Assembly: GCA_032821775.1 (NCBI GenBank)
Contig: JAVLRN010000005.1
Span: 3,286,001-3,350,000 of the forward strand
From: Sanguinoderma infundibulare
Taxonomy: Eukaryota > Basidiomycota > Agaricomycetes > Polyporales > Polyporaceae
Direction: 5' to 3'
DNA: 64,000 nucleotides
A model generated the notes under the pieces. It was given only the letters and a program-made list of their open reading frames with translations, was not told where the DNA came from and did not search any database. The stretch's first letter is position 1; each line of letters starts with the position of its first letter. The translations under genes were made by a program, and so were the position numbers. This document shows, piece after piece, positions 42,058 through 54,499 of this stretch.

Positions 42058-45000
42058 TCAGTCCAGCGCCCCGTTCCCATTGCAGTAGTCCACGTTGCCC
42101 TGCGCGGGGTTGCCCGCCCATGCCGGGAACGGCTTCGGGACCCCCGACGCGCCAAAGACCGCGAACGAGAGGATGAAGATCATCACCTGCGCGCCGCCGT
42201 CGAGCGCACCGCCGAGGATGTAGTTGTACTTCTTGAACCAGCCCGGGTGGTAGCGCCGCAGCCAGAACTGGGACACGATCCCGACGAGGATCGAGGACAG
42301 GATGACCGAGTTCGTCCCGGACGACATCCAGGCCGAGTACATGTAGATGATGGGCAGGATGATCGAGTCGACCTTGACGCCGCCGATGACCGGCCATTTC
42401 TGTGCGTCAGGCGGCGGGTGGTGAGCGACGAGCATGCGAAGGGGCACGGTTTGGAGGACGCACCTTGGAGATGGCCCACTGGATCACGGTGGGGATGACT
42501 CCGAAGACGATGCCGAGAGGTATCCAGATATAAGGGCCGCCTGGTCCGTAGAGCTCCTTCGCCAACGACCAGGTCACGGCGGCGCTGTTTAAGCTCTGGG
42601 GATATTGTCCACTTAACCGCTCCGTTAGTGCGTGATACCATTGTCCAACGCGATCGGATGCATACCTCCAGACGTTGCTCCCGATGGGGTCCAGCAGGAT
42701 CTCTCGCTGGGCATCGACGACGGAGACCATGACGAGGTAGTTGACGATCGCGCCGAGAATCGTGCCCCAGACTTGGGTGAGGAACATCGCGCGCGGTGGG
42801 ATCTTCAGGTACTGGCCAATCTTAAGGTCCTGCGCAAGGCCGATCGATGTCGACACGACGTCGTGGCTCCACATCGAGAACTGGAAGTGAATATGAATTA
42901 GATCCGGTGCTTCGGGGATGAGGTCAGTGAGCGAAAGCATGCTTGGGGTACATACGTAGAGGTTCGCGACGGGCTTTCCGGGGTTCACCGCGCCGGCGAC
43001 CATCTTCATCAGCTGGTTCGTAGCGATACCGTTGCCCATCCTCGCGTACAGGAGCGTCGAGAAAGGCGCGATGAAGGCGCCGAGGAGAAGGGCGATGATG
43101 AACGACCACCAAGGAAGCGTGGTCTCGCCCTTGAGGACGACGATCAGCCCTAGGACAAGCAGTGAGCGAAGAGATTAACGGTTTACAGACCATACAATTT
43201 ACGCACCAGCAAAGAATGAGAGGACTAGAAGGAAGGCATACCAATACCAGGGTACCTCCTTGTAGTTCTTGTTCAGAACCTGAACCACACCTCGGGTCAA
43301 CAGGTGCACGCAGACTACCAATCGGACGCCATCATTTACCTGCCAATGGGGGTCAGGTTGGGTCCCAGTCTTTGCTTGTTTGAACGAGTCCCACACGTAG
43401 GGCCCCCAGAATAGGATACAGTGTGCGATCAGTCCGCCGATCTATGCTATGCGTTAGCATGCGGGCTCAAATTTCGTTAGTCAGTCAGCATTGCACGTAC
43501 CGAAAGGTTCTGGGTCAGATTACTCCAAGCATTCGAACCTGAGCGCACAAGTACAGTTAGCGACTGTCGCGGTAACAGGTGTATGAGCAGACATCTTACC
43601 CGTGAGGGCGGGCAGACCGATCTCGTCAAGCGCGGTCTGGTTGAGTGAGAACGTGGAGCCAAAAACGGCCCGTTGGTTGTAAATGGTCCCGTTCTGGCTG
43701 AACAGCGACGTGGAAAGCATCGGGAACGATCTCGACTACCAAGGGACGTGTCAGCCAGTGATAGGTACGATGAACTAGGTCACAACTTACATTCCAGGCG
43801 TTAGAGTAGTAGATCGCCATGATTATGATGTAACAAAATGCATATCCAATCCACGAATTGGCTGTTTGCGAAGAAGTGGTCAGAAATGGTAGCGAGAACA
43901 TAGCGATACAGAAATAGAGCAAGCATACCTTGCTGGATGAGGGGATAACTCATGAACCTGGCCTTGAACAGTCAGCGCAATCCTTTTGCTTCTGGTGGGA
44001 ACGCCCTCACGAAGAACCAATGTACTGCCAGTCGAATGAGATACTGAGGAACCCAAGACCCTCGTTACCGTCAGTACCGCCAAAGAGGTTGGTGATCACA
44101 TCCTGAGCTGCGCTCGGAACGTGTTGTGTCGAGAGGCATACGATGTTGATGCCGTTCAGGAGAGGGAAGATGTAAGAAGGGAAGACCTCGAAGATGAACA
44201 TCCCCGTGAACGCAGACCAGAAGACCTTGAGACGCTTGTGGTTCGTCGCACTGTCGAAATGAAGCGCTGTTCGAAAAAATGATGAGCATTTCTAGAACGA
44301 TGCCGGGGATCAGCAGGTTTTCCAGACTTACATTGGAAGATGGCTACAGTAGGCAAGTTCTAGAAGCGATATCGAATAAAAGTAAATGAGAGGAATTGAG
44401 CTACAAAAGGAAACCTAACTTACCGCCCAGTACACCATCTCACTAGGATACACGGTAAGCGGACGAAGCAAGCCGACCAACCCATACCCGAAACAAGCTG
44501 TCGAGAACGTTGCGAGCACTGCGGTAAGCCCCTTTACGTTCGTGTCATAATACAACTGTGTACAAGGTTAACATTCGGCTAATACGCACACAGTCAGAGA
44601 CCACTAGAATACTTACACGCTGCACGGCGAAGTTCATGACCGCAGAACTGCCGCCAGCTGCAGTGGATGCAACCAGAGAGGCAACAGTATGCTGCATCGC
44701 ATGTAAGAGCATGGAATACGCTAGAAAAAAATTGGTCTGACCTCTTTGATGCCGAACTCGCCAGGGTTAATGAAATGCAGCACCGGCGCAAGCCCGGCAA
44801 GGCGTGTTCCCTCTACCCATGATGCCCGGGGGAAGTACTTCGCCCATAGCCCACCGAAGGTGTAGATGATTAGCAAGAGGAAGACTGACGACACGGTCAT
44901 CTGAACGGGTTTGAATAGATAGATCTGCGAAAAGCAGCCGACGTCAATACATCCCGTAACGTGTCACATGCGCTGAACGGGTAACGCACCTGGCAAAGCG

Positions 45001-45319
45001 CCGCTCCAAGCCCAGCGAAGATAGTGCCTAGGAACAGGGAGCGAAAGGTGATCGCAGGATCCCCGTCGTCGCGCGTGTCAACGAGGAAGCGCGAGACGTC
45101 GAGGCCGGTGGTGATGACGGGCTCGCCCTTGACATAGATGACGTCGCTGTCGCCGTAGGCATCCTCCTCGAGCTTCTCCTTGGTGTCAAACGAGGAGTCG
45201 GAGCTAAGACGCTTCTCGAGCGCCCTCGCTTCCGCCTTCTCATCGATTGACCCGACAGGGGAGCCCAAGGGGGTCACATCGAGCTGGGGCAGCTGTTCAA
45301 CGCCGTCTGGAGAAGCCAT
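42058..45319 (-). CDS. Oligopeptide transporter (OPT family)
   Basis: Sixteen exons: 45319-44990, 44924-44742, 44691-44617, 44555-44424, 44359-44332, 44266-44011, 43957-43929, 43861-43791, 43735-43600, 43538-43501, 43441-43340, 43279-43207, 43149-42956, 42880-42666, 42611-42464, 42399-42058 (783 aa). It is a proton-coupled importer of small peptides or related compounds in a membrane. The first 80 residues are acidic and cytosolic. Family motifs: YPSEMVYWANLPTVAIFQ, SLHFDSATNHKRLKVFW, FPSYIFPLLNGINIVCL, GTDGNEGLGFLSISFDW, EVPWYWYAFLLVLSFFAGL, MKMVAGAVNPGKPVANLY, NVWSGQYPQSLNSAAVTW and SSGTNSVILSSILVGIVSQF. Two exons are 28-29 nt. Confidence 0.92.
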
Positions 45320-45428
45320 GAGACGTAGGGGTCAGGCTGACGAGCGTCGAGAGGCCTAGAGCCGTAGCCGGGCGCGGAGTAGTACCGCTGCTGGGGAGGG
45401 AAGGGAAGACGGGCCGTGGATCGGACGG

Positions 45429-45438
45429 ATATATACTA
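45429..45438 (-). promoter_or_regulatory. TATA-like box of the OPT gene
   Basis: Minus-strand tatagtatatat about 110 nt upstream of the ATG at 45319. Confidence 0.4.
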
Positions 45439-47799
45439 TAGCGACGGGCGGGTGCTCCAGCCTTCATGGAACAAGAAGAAGGCGCGAGTACGACATGGCG
45501 CAGGCGCGTTGTGCAATCCTTCGAATGCCTAGCATCGCGGAGACCAAAGGGACCTGTCCGTCGGTACCTATCAGTCTCTGGAGGCAAATGCGAGAACGGG
45601 AAGCGAATACAGCCAGACCGCACGGATTTTCCCACAGAGCCCTTCCGAACGATTGCGCGATTATAGGTACAGATAGACGAACCGTTGGTTTCCACATGGT
45701 CGACTACTCCGCCCGATCTACGCAAACGCGCGCGAGATAGCACCCTTGGCTACAGATGGCTCCGTGTGTTCGTGGCACAGGAAACACAAGTTAGGAGGGA
45801 TGCAACACGCTTCAGAGCTATCGCTTAACGCCTTGCGTGCTTCCTCGTCATTCCTGGACATCGTCGGGGCTTGCTCCTGCCAGACCACGAATAGAACAGC
45901 GCTCTTTCAGCGGAAGTTCTCCAGTCCAACCGAATAGCGGTTGATATCCTTGGTCGTGCGCTTTGCGGCGCTCGGATATTCTCCTAGGAATCCGCGAACT
46001 GTTTAGGTGCGGGCTTCACCCGGATAAGAGCATGGACACGTGGGATCATACCTGCTTCATCCCCATTTGAGTCTCGACCTTGGTCTCGATTTCTCGTTAC
46101 CCATGGGGGCAACGGTGGCCGGGGAGCCCGGAGGCGTATCCCCATCGCCGCTTGTGCGTGCGATAGCTGCAGTCAATGTTCATTCGATGTTGAACCACTC
46201 CCAGGCTGGACCCGCGTCACGATGGACTGGATGATCACCGGACCCCCCTTCTCAGGCTCTGTTTGAGATACGCTGTCAGAGGACCAGTATATGGCCAGTA
46301 TGGTGCACCTCGTTATCGAGATTGGATTGTAGAGTGCGGGGTTACGGGCGTGTGGGGCTTGGCGTCGGAACACAAAACGGAGGATAGAGGTTGCGCATGC
46401 GATGTGAGAAAGCGTGAGAGGCGCGCACCCGCCGCTCGGGGGATCAGTGGCGGCGCGCGCCCCGGCGACAGCCATCTCCGAGTCCGACGGTTAACGTTCA
46501 TCATGCACCTCGTGGACCAACGGGTGCTTTCGCGAGGAGCACACATGTAGTACTGCTATGTAGCAGTACTAGTACGCAGTGGTGTCCAATGATCATGGTA
46601 CTCGCACCCTATCTACAAGTACATGTATCCAAGAGTTGAGGACTACCAGTATTTGAGTCCTTGATTTTGATGCCTACTCGCGTTGTGGACGATCGATCGA
46701 AAGCAGCTGATATTGATATTAATAGTGTCGAATACCCTAAAGTATTATAATGAAATTACCGCGTGGTGTCATGTGGGGTAGCTTCAACGACAAGAGCCCA
46801 GCTGTTGTCGCGACGGCATTCTCGCCTCTTGGGAACATCAAGCATAGAGGCTCCCACATCGCAGCTCTAGAGCCCCGTGGCCATCGACATCGTAACATAA
46901 AACATAACAACTTGACATATTGCTCCGAGGCATTCCAACTGAGCCACACCATGGCCCAGCACACAAGCAGGCGTACATACATGCATGTCGCTCAACTACC
47001 TGACAAGCAAGTGTTGCCAACGCACCCAGGTCCGGCTCCTTTCTCGAGATGGCTCGTGGGGCCCCCTGACAGGCCCAACAGACCGTATGAGCCCGAAAGG
47101 AAGCCAAACGATGAGAGAACAAACACGCGTACTTGCCCTTCACTGCTTGCAGGCCCTCAGTGGTCGCCACCAAAACGGCTAATAGTACATCAATGCAGCC
47201 AGCGTGAGCGCATCTTTACGTGCCATATTCCCCCAGAGTTTATCACCACGCGTCGCCCGCCCTTACGTCCCTGCATGGCAGTTTGTGAGAGTTCGTCCAA
47301 GCGGTGGGGTCCGCTCTGCATTCCGACCGCCAGAGTCCGGGCTCTCGGCAGCCCTCATCACGGCCAGCCACTGACCATCGTGGGCCCGGACGGGTCATGC
47401 ATGACAGAAGGGCGGTCCCATTGTACGGGGAGACGTGGGAGCGAGTTCTGCCGGGAGGCCGCAGAGGCTTATCAGTGCCATTCATTCAGGAGGATGCTCG
47501 GAACACGACCCACCAGGCACGGAAGACCTTAGGACCTATCGCTGGAACGCGTCCCGGGACGCATACGATCTATCTAGTCTGGACAGTGAGACAGCTGGGC
47601 GAGTACGACATGCGCACCCACGCTGACAGCATCGCTGAGACAGAGCAAAAAGTGATGATCTGGGCTAGTGACACCAAGTTATATAGTACAGATGTACAAG
47701 AGGTATAGTTGTTCTAACGCTAGCAGGGATGTAGCTGTAGCAGATTAGAATGGGGGTATTTACGCGATGAGTGGATACTGGCAACAAAAAACATAACCA
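45439..47799. other. Long gene-poor region
   Basis: About 2.4 kb. A plus-strand frame of 260 codons (46750-47532) is rich in Arg/Pro/His without domains or homologues I know, and I do not accept it as a gene. The rest shows short frames only. The strongest local structure is the palindrome at 46548. Confidence 0.45.
46548..46571. repeat. Perfect 11-bp inverted repeat (hairpin)
   Basis: tagtactgcta and tagcagtacta separated by tg. The arms are exact reverse complements. Confidence 0.7.
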
Positions 47800-48810
47800 T
47801 CAAATGCAAGCGTCGGCGCCGAACGCACTCGGATCGATCTCGACGACCGGGACCCACTTCGGGACGTAGCCCGTGGTCCGGACGACCGCGACCACGTAGA
47901 TATGCCTGAACGTGATCTCGCTCAGGCCGACCGCCCAGCAGGGCTCTCGGCACCCGATGTGCCTGTTGTTCTACGTAAGGCAAACGCACAGGCGTTAGTG
48001 GTGCCCGGAGCGAAAAAAAAAAAAGGAGAGGAAACGCCTTACTGTCAGAACCAATACCCAGTCGAGGAGTTCGCTGCACACCACGTCGAGCAGGTCCGCT
48101 TTGGTGAACGGCCTTGCAAAATTGGTGGCGTGCGACGGGAGCTCGAGGAAGCGCGTCCTGGTGCCGTAGCCTGGCCACTGGCAACGCGGGGATTACACAC
48201 GTCAGCTCACACTCATCCGCATTGTGGCAAAGAAGCGACTCACGTGGGCCTGGAAGAGGGCCTTCACGTCGCCGGCGAAGAGCTCGTCCATCGGCTTGTG
48301 CGGATCGTCGAGGGCAAAGTGGCTTTTCCGCTTCTCCGACAGCCTCGCCCACTCGGCGAGCGAAACGCCAGTTCCGCGAGGTGACGGGAACGCGACCACG
48401 CGCTCGATCTTGTCCTCGGAGAATGGAAGTGGAAGCGCGATCCGTCCAGAGTTTGTCGTGAGGGCGGGCGGAGGGAGCTTTAGGTTAGATCCGTTGTCCG
48501 AAAGGGAACTCCAAGTCGAAGCGGACTCTGAGATGGAAGGGGTCGAGCAGTAGGAGTCGTTCGACTGTGGCGAGGACAGCCGGACCTCTGGGAACGCCGC
48601 GACTGCTAAGTGCCGTAGGGTACCTTCATTCGCGCTAGCGTGCTGGAGGACCGAAGAGGGCCTTTGTGGTTGTGGCGCAAAAACGTGGCTGTGGCGAGAT
48701 GGTTTCGAAGTCTCCGCCGCACCAATGGCGACGTCCAAGGGCGGAGAGCAACGATCCAGGGTTGCGTCCATCGACGAGGACAGCCAGGAGGGGTAAGAGG
48801 TGATTTGCAT
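47800..48810 (-). CDS. 'WPGY-domain' protein 1, unnamed family
   Basis: Exons 48810-48244, 48177-48043, 47970-47800 (290 aa). The first half is Ser/Pro-rich. The C-terminal half carries TGVSLAEWARLSEKRKSHF, then, exactly at the first intron (phase 0), HWPGYGTRTRFLELPSHATN, LLDVVCSELLDWVLVL, and after the second phase-0 intron a Cys-containing segment and the end block ITFRHIYVVAVVRTTGYVPK and WVPVVEIDPS. It aligns with the gene at 52981-54193 and has the same intron positions. I know no named family with certainty. A run of twelve A lies in the second intron. Confidence 0.72.
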
Positions 48811-49286
48811 GGAGAGACAAAAACTGCGGGATAGAGCGAGGTTGTAGTAGAGTTCAAAGTGAGCTCAGATGTGTGTGGCGGTTGTGGGTGCTATATGATC
48901 TGGGCGAAGGTGAGAAAGATACGTTTGATCTCTCACGAGAGAATGCTAGTTGGTAGCGTAGCAAGGGTTGAGATCTTGAGAGGTGAAGGATTGAAGGCAA
49001 GCAGCAGGTCAATAAGTAAAGTGTGGCCACTGCCTGCCACTCCAAACGCGAGCGCTTACTGTCCTTGTCTTCGATTGTCGTTACCATCAAGCGAATGGCG
49101 CGTTTAAAACACGTATCACGACAAGTGACAAAGCCTAAGCGAAACGAAGGTTAGCAAAGCTCGTAATATAGCCGAGAAATTTACAACTTCAACCTCAACG
49201 GTACTAGTCCAGTGAAGCTATTCGGACGAAAGGAGTACATAGAGACAATGTCGCAAACAGCGTCCCAGTCCACTCATCCCATCCCT
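48811..49286. other. Intergenic between WPGY1 and ALG2
   Basis: This is 476 bp with no gene supported; it includes the promoter of the WPGY1 gene and the 3' end of ALG2. Confidence 0.4.
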
Positions 49287-51011
49287 TCACAGCAACACAA
49301 ACTGCACAAGGTAAGCCAGAACGGCAAACAAACCAGCGGCCGTAACCCAGAACATTACCGGAGTCGGTACGGGACCCATGTCGACGGTCTCCGAGAGCGC
49401 AACCTCCATGTCCCTCGCCATAGCCTCCATTCCGAACTTCTCTTCTGCCCTCTTCCTCGCGCGCTCCGACAATGCCTTCCGCTCGGTCTCCTTCAAAGCG
49501 ACAATCTCGTACAACGCCTCGGTCCACACCTCCGGCTCCGGCCTGCGGAGCCAGCCGGTCTTCTCGGTTGGCGGTGCATCGACGACGCTCTCGGTCGGAC
49601 CGCCGCTGTTCGCTGCGAGTACGGGGAGGCCGCAGATCATGCCCTCAACAGGACCAATGCCGAAGTGCTCGTTTGCTGGAGTGTAAAGCAGAACAAGCGT
49701 GGAGGAAGCGGTGAGGAGAGCAGAGCGTTGGGTACCGGAGAAGTTGAGCAGGAAGACGACATCCGCGCTCTGTGTAGAGGCTGCAGTGGAGGGGTGCGTA
49801 GGGAGAGGCACAGTTGAAGTAGTGGGGGTGACGATGGTGAATGAGAGTCCATGTTCCTTTGCACCTTCAAGCATCGCCTCTAGAGTCTTCACGTTGTCCT
49901 GAAGCCGGGGGTCATATCCGCCTGACGAACGGTCAGTAACCCCAACCCAATGGCAGTCCGCTACAGAGCTCACCAGCAAGAACGAGACGTAGACGTTGCG
50001 ATGAAGTATGTGGAGCTTCCGCAAGCTTGTTCCGCAGAAGAGCGAAAGCGTCAATCGCGAGTACACCGTTCTTTTTCTGCTCGAAGCGATTAACCGACAA
50101 TAATGTTGGGCGATCTCTATGCACTCAAGTTCATTCCAGATGCAATAAGGTTGGACAAGGAGACGTACGACGAGATCTGCGTGATATCTGGGTCGTTCTG
50201 TGGAGCGTCGGGTGGGGCATACGCATCGAAGTTAATGCCGGGGTATACAACGCGCGGCGTTGTGGATATCGAGGGCATGTGTCGTTTGAAGACACTTACG
50301 GTGAACTTGGAGTTGGCAAGGATAGTATCAGCCTGCTCTACCGCATCAAATCAGTCACCGCGTCTGAACATCCGGGAGAGAACATACTTGTTGTCAATTC
50401 TTCGACGAAATCCATGGGGAGCCTGTATATGCGCTTCAACGCGTTCCCGCTCTTGACTCGACCCTCAATGTATGCACCATCGGCGAGGAGTTTGTCAGGG
50501 AAATGGCAGTAGAAGAGAACGCGTGTATGCTTGAATGCGCGCAAGAACGGAATGCACGTCGACAGCTGGTCCACAAAGAAGACATCATAGGTCGGCGCGC
50601 CAGGGCGGAGTAAGTGTGCAGTGAGGTGCAGCTGTCGGGCATGGGAGAAGACGATGTGGAGCTTGCCCTTGATGGCACGGGGGAATGGTGGGACAACGTA
50701 GTGAACACGGAGAGTTCCTGTGGACGTACTGCTCTAGCCCCCGCACGATCCTAGATGGCGAGAACCGTACCATCGCGCGTCTCCTCGAAACAGTGGCCTG
50801 GGTCGTGGTGAGAGGTATAGATGTCGACGGAGTGTCCGAGTTTCTGCAAACCCAGGGCAGCATCAACTATCAGGCGTTCGGCACCTCCTGAGGTGCACAT
50901 CGATTGGTTAGCACCATCATCGGGATCAAATGCATTTGCTCTGACGAACCGTCACGAACCTATTCCGAGGTCGGGATGGATGAAGGCTATCCGAAGCTTC
51001 CGAGAGGACAT
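49287..51011 (-). CDS. ALG2: ALG2 alpha-1,3/1,6-mannosyltransferase
   Basis: Exons 51011-50960, 50887-50771, 50717-50388, 50337-50169, 50116-49974, 49921-49287 (481 aa). It adds the second and third mannose to dolichol-linked oligosaccharide on the cytosolic face of the ER. A GT-B glycosyltransferase with RKLRIAFIHPDLGIGGAERL across intron 1, YTSHHDPGHCFEET, VVPPFPRAIKGKLHIVFSHA, FYCHFPDKLLADG, TKQADTILANSKFT, TPRVVYPGINFDAY, SVNRFEQKKNG, AGGYDPRLQDN and the nucleotide-sugar EX7E region NEHFGIGPVEGMICGLPVLA. A C-terminal hydrophobic helix (VMFWVTAAGLFAVLAYLV) is the usual membrane anchor. Confidence 0.92.
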
Positions 51012-51431
51012 GATCTTTCAGTCAGCTGCCAGCAGTCCCTTCCTCGAGGCTCGGGCGACGTAGAAAGCCAGCAGTTGAAGCGAAGACAAGATTGGAAATG
51101 GCCGACAACGTCAGGATAGAATAGCCCAAGTCGATGGAGGCAGAGGTGGCCGTCGTGGCCTAGCCCGAGACTGTCGTGGCACAACGCAAGCACGACGACC
51201 GCCCACTCAGCGCCAGACATCCATCCGGCGCCTACGCTCTCTGCAGCTATCATGACCATGACTTGCCGTTTCAATCCTATTCCCCCTTGACGAGCCCCCT
51301 TCCACGTTTCAAACCCATTAAGCTCATTTTATAGGCGGTATCTTCAGGACCAGCTCCGAATCATCAGTGCGCAGGGATTTCGTTCGGAGGATGGTACCAT
51401 TGACTCAGGATAGCGCCCATTCGTCTGAGGA
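51012..51431. other. Intergenic, promoter of ALG2
   Basis: This is 420 bp upstream of ALG2, up to the REV1-like fragment; no gene recognised. Confidence 0.35.
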
Positions 51432-51905
51432 GACGATCCTCAGTTCCTCAAGGCAATCAATCAAGTGAAGATCCCGGGAGACACGGCGGTGACCCCTTCC
51501 AGAACACCCTTGCCTCCTCTGCTCGCACAAACCCGAAGGTGCGAGACGGACTCGCCGTTCCCTCTCACCCAACCCACTTTGAAGAGGCACGCTGTCCGGA
51601 CGACGACCTGTATGCCGATGAGAATGACGCGCAGTACTACACCGTCCTCAATGCCGTCGACCGAATCGGTGGAGAAGACGAAGACGCGTACCTGGACTCG
51701 CACACGTACGGCGCCGCGCGATTCGGCGAGTTCGGAGAGTACATGGTGAGGAAGCGCGCGAAGCCGCACCTCCAGAACGGAGAGATTGAAGGTACGGAGG
51801 ACAGGGACGACTAGCGGGACAGTTCAACAGCTGGGCCGTTCGTGCAGGATGTGCGCAAGATGATCGTTGGCATCTTCGATCCGTATCTGGACAAGAAGTC
51901 GTTCC
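51432..51905 (+). pseudogene. 5' fragment of a REV1-like gene
   Basis: Reads DDPQFLKAINQVKIPGDTAV, then past an intron-like gap DDLYADENDAQYYTVLNAVD, RIGGEDEDAYLDSHTYGAAR, FGEFGEYMVRKRAKPHLQN, and finally VQDVRKMIVGIFDPYLDKKS. As I recall fungal REV1, this is its N-terminus up to the start of the BRCT domain. The frame shifts between NSWA and PFVQD, a stop lies before it, and no polymerase domain follows. Family assignment by remembered motifs; truncation visible directly. Confidence 0.55.
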
Positions 51906-52980
51906 TGTACGTCCCCGGATCTTTCAGTCTAATAGAAATGGACGTCGGTATACTCACGCAAGGTCCTGAACCGCCTTTGATGATAAGTTCGTCGTGGTGC
52001 TTTGGTCTATTGCGCGAGGTGTGCTGATAATCTGTGACATCTGTACAGGATTCTCTTCGTGAGAACTGGGGATGTCGCAAGCTCTCGTTGCAGGTACGTG
52101 TGGCTGGAGTATCTGTTTGTTGTGCCGAAAAACTCCTCGGGGAGTTTCTCGATTTCCCAGTTTTTCGCAGTGTTAATAACAGTTTTTAACATGGGCGCCT
52201 GATTACATAATATATGGTCATGGTCCCGCTGCCCCTACCACTTTGCCAAGTTTGCCTTCTGATTTGGCTCTGGACGTTCAACGTTCAATAGGTACGCCGG
52301 ACGGGCCATTGAGTATCCATAAATCAAGGTGTACTCCTACCAGTAGGAAAACTTACGCTGGACCTTCTGAATCGTATCACCTCAGAATCCTCGTTCTCAC
52401 TGTGCTCGCCTCCGCACTGCACTCGGTAATGTCCAAGGAGGTCAGCTTCATTGTCATGCTCGACATCAGCGTCCTTCTGCCTTGAACTGGCCTTTGACTC
52501 GCTCCCGGTAGACGTTGTGGGCATGCGGATCTCATCCCGCCGTAGCGCAGGCGCCTGTTCAGCGCTTACGTTTGTCGCAGTGCGAAAAGGTTTCTCACCC
52601 CACCGTAGTCCGCCAAAATGGCCATCTTCTATTCTGCTGATGTCCTCTTTCTTCAGAGAGAAACCTTCTAAGCCCTTAGACGGACGCTTTGGCTTGGTCG
52701 ACTACGCACCATCACGCGAGTTCAACCGGGAACTCGAAGCCCCGAAATGCAGGCAAACTCTCTACATTGTCCGGAACATCACCATGAGGATACGCTTTGT
52801 GGATGGTTGACTTGCCTCCTAAGGCTAGCACGAGTTTTAAGTCACTCAGTCTTTGTGCTTGGACCATACAGCTTTTTGTCTCGCAATTGAGATATAAACC
52901 ACCGCCAACGCAGCCACTCCCTGTCCCATTCCACATCTTCTAACATCGCTGTTCGCAGACCCCCACCTCCCTCAAGCGTA
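51906..52980. other. Intergenic after the REV1-like fragment
   Basis: About 1.1 kb. No continuation of REV1 and no supported gene; a 119-codon frame at 52451 has no features. Confidence 0.4.
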
Positions 52981-54193
52981 ATGTCTTTCTTAACGTGGCG
53001 GATTGAAGCTCCCAAAGATAGAGCGTCGGCCCCCCCGACGCATCCCTCAGGAGAATTACCCGCATCCCCGCAAGCCTGGAGACTTCCTGGTCGCCCTCCT
53101 GTACCTTCTTCCACATGGCTTGGACCCACTGTACCATATGGACCTCGCATGGTACACATACCTCAATGGCCGAATACGACGCGCGTAGCGGGTTCTGTAC
53201 CAAACACGGCACAACCTCAACTATCCTCGCCATATCCTCCAGCAATCATGTCCGCTGTACAGACATGGCACCCCACTCCAGCAGGACTGATCCCCTCACG
53301 TCCCACCCAGTACCAGTATCCTCTTCCAAGGGCTGGACCATGCGTCTTGCAAGGCGCGCAGCGAACACACACATATCCTGAACACCCGTGGATCGTCGTC
53401 GCGATCCACGGCTTCGCGCCCTCGCTGCACGAAGTCGACTCGCCCATCCCTCCGCCACCGTTCCCCGATGTCATATGCGACGGCCCCCAGTATTTCCACT
53501 CGTGGTGGATGGAGATCTCTCCGCATTCCGCCGCAACCAACCCTTGCCCCTGCACGCGCCCGGGATATCCGACTTCCATCCCGAAGAACATTCCCCGTCC
53601 AGACGTTCTCGCGCTCGTGCCCCTCCGCGTTCCGACAGAGGAGTATACGGTGCGGCACGTTCTCGTGATGTCCCAAGAAGGCGTAGCCGGGATTTGTCTC
53701 GCTGAGTGGGGGAGGGAGGCATCACAGGTCGAGTCGGGCATGGTCGCGAACGAGCTGGACGGTATCGTGGACCCGATCATTGTATATTCGGTGCGTCACG
53801 GTAATCTTCTCCACAATCCTCCAAGGATTTTTGCTGACAATCTTCGTGCGTCGGCTTCAGTGGCCTGGCTATCCGTTCGCAGCGGACTCGCCGCACTCAC
53901 GCCTGGAGGGTACCTTCACCTCGACGCAAATTGTCTCGGTCATGGCTCAGTCTCTCAACCACTGGGTTGCAGCCGTATCGGTGCGTTTTTCAAGATGAAT
54001 ATTCGAGCGTAGATGGCGCTGACTGAAGAAACAGGCAGGACGCCCGAACTTCCAGATGTGTTACTCTGGTCGTTGGAGAGTCGGCCATAGAGGATATGAG
54101 CTCCAGGACATCTACTTGGCAGCGGCCATCGAGCTTGAGCTTGAGGATGGTCGAGTAGTCTGGATGCCTGTGTTCCATGTCCGCGAGATGTAG
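52981..54193 (+). CDS. 'WPGY-domain' protein 2, unnamed family
   Basis: Exons 52981-53790, 53861-53980, 54035-54193 (362 aa). The first 170 residues are Pro/Ser-rich. Then come HPWIVVAIHGFAPSLHEVDS, EYTVRHVLVMSQEGVAGICL with LAEWGRE, and at the phase-0 first intron WPGYPFAADSPHSRLEGTFT, IVSVMAQSLNHWVAAVS, and after the phase-0 second intron AGRPNFQMCYSGRWRVGHRG, YELQDIYLAAAIELELEDGR and VVWMPVFHVREM. It matches WPGY1 in order of motifs and intron positions. Function unknown. Confidence 0.75.
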
Positions 54194-54499
54194 TGCAACT
54201 AACATTTCCTAATTCACATGCTTGGTATTGTTATACGCGAACTAGTTATTGATGATGAATGCTATCGTCGTTGGTCAATGTCCTGTGTTGATCACGCCTA
54301 CGCCAGTACACACAACTCATGAGGGATTGCCTGGATCATAGATCGGCCGAGCAACACTATATGAGCAATCACGCAAATCAAGCTAATTCATTACACGACA
54401 AGTTACAACAATAATTTCACGGACATTGCACGAGTCCAAAAGAATGGTGCCGACGGAGCATGAAGGAACATGGATAGCACACGTACGAATGGCGCTATG
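54194..54499. other. Convergent 3' spacer
   Basis: This is 306 bp between WPGY2 and FunK1 copy 3; nothing seen. Confidence 0.4.

Noticed and set aside
46750..47532. 260-codon plus-strand open frame
   Set aside because: Arg/Pro/His-rich, no domain, no splice support, no recognisable relatives; likely chance in GC-rich DNA.
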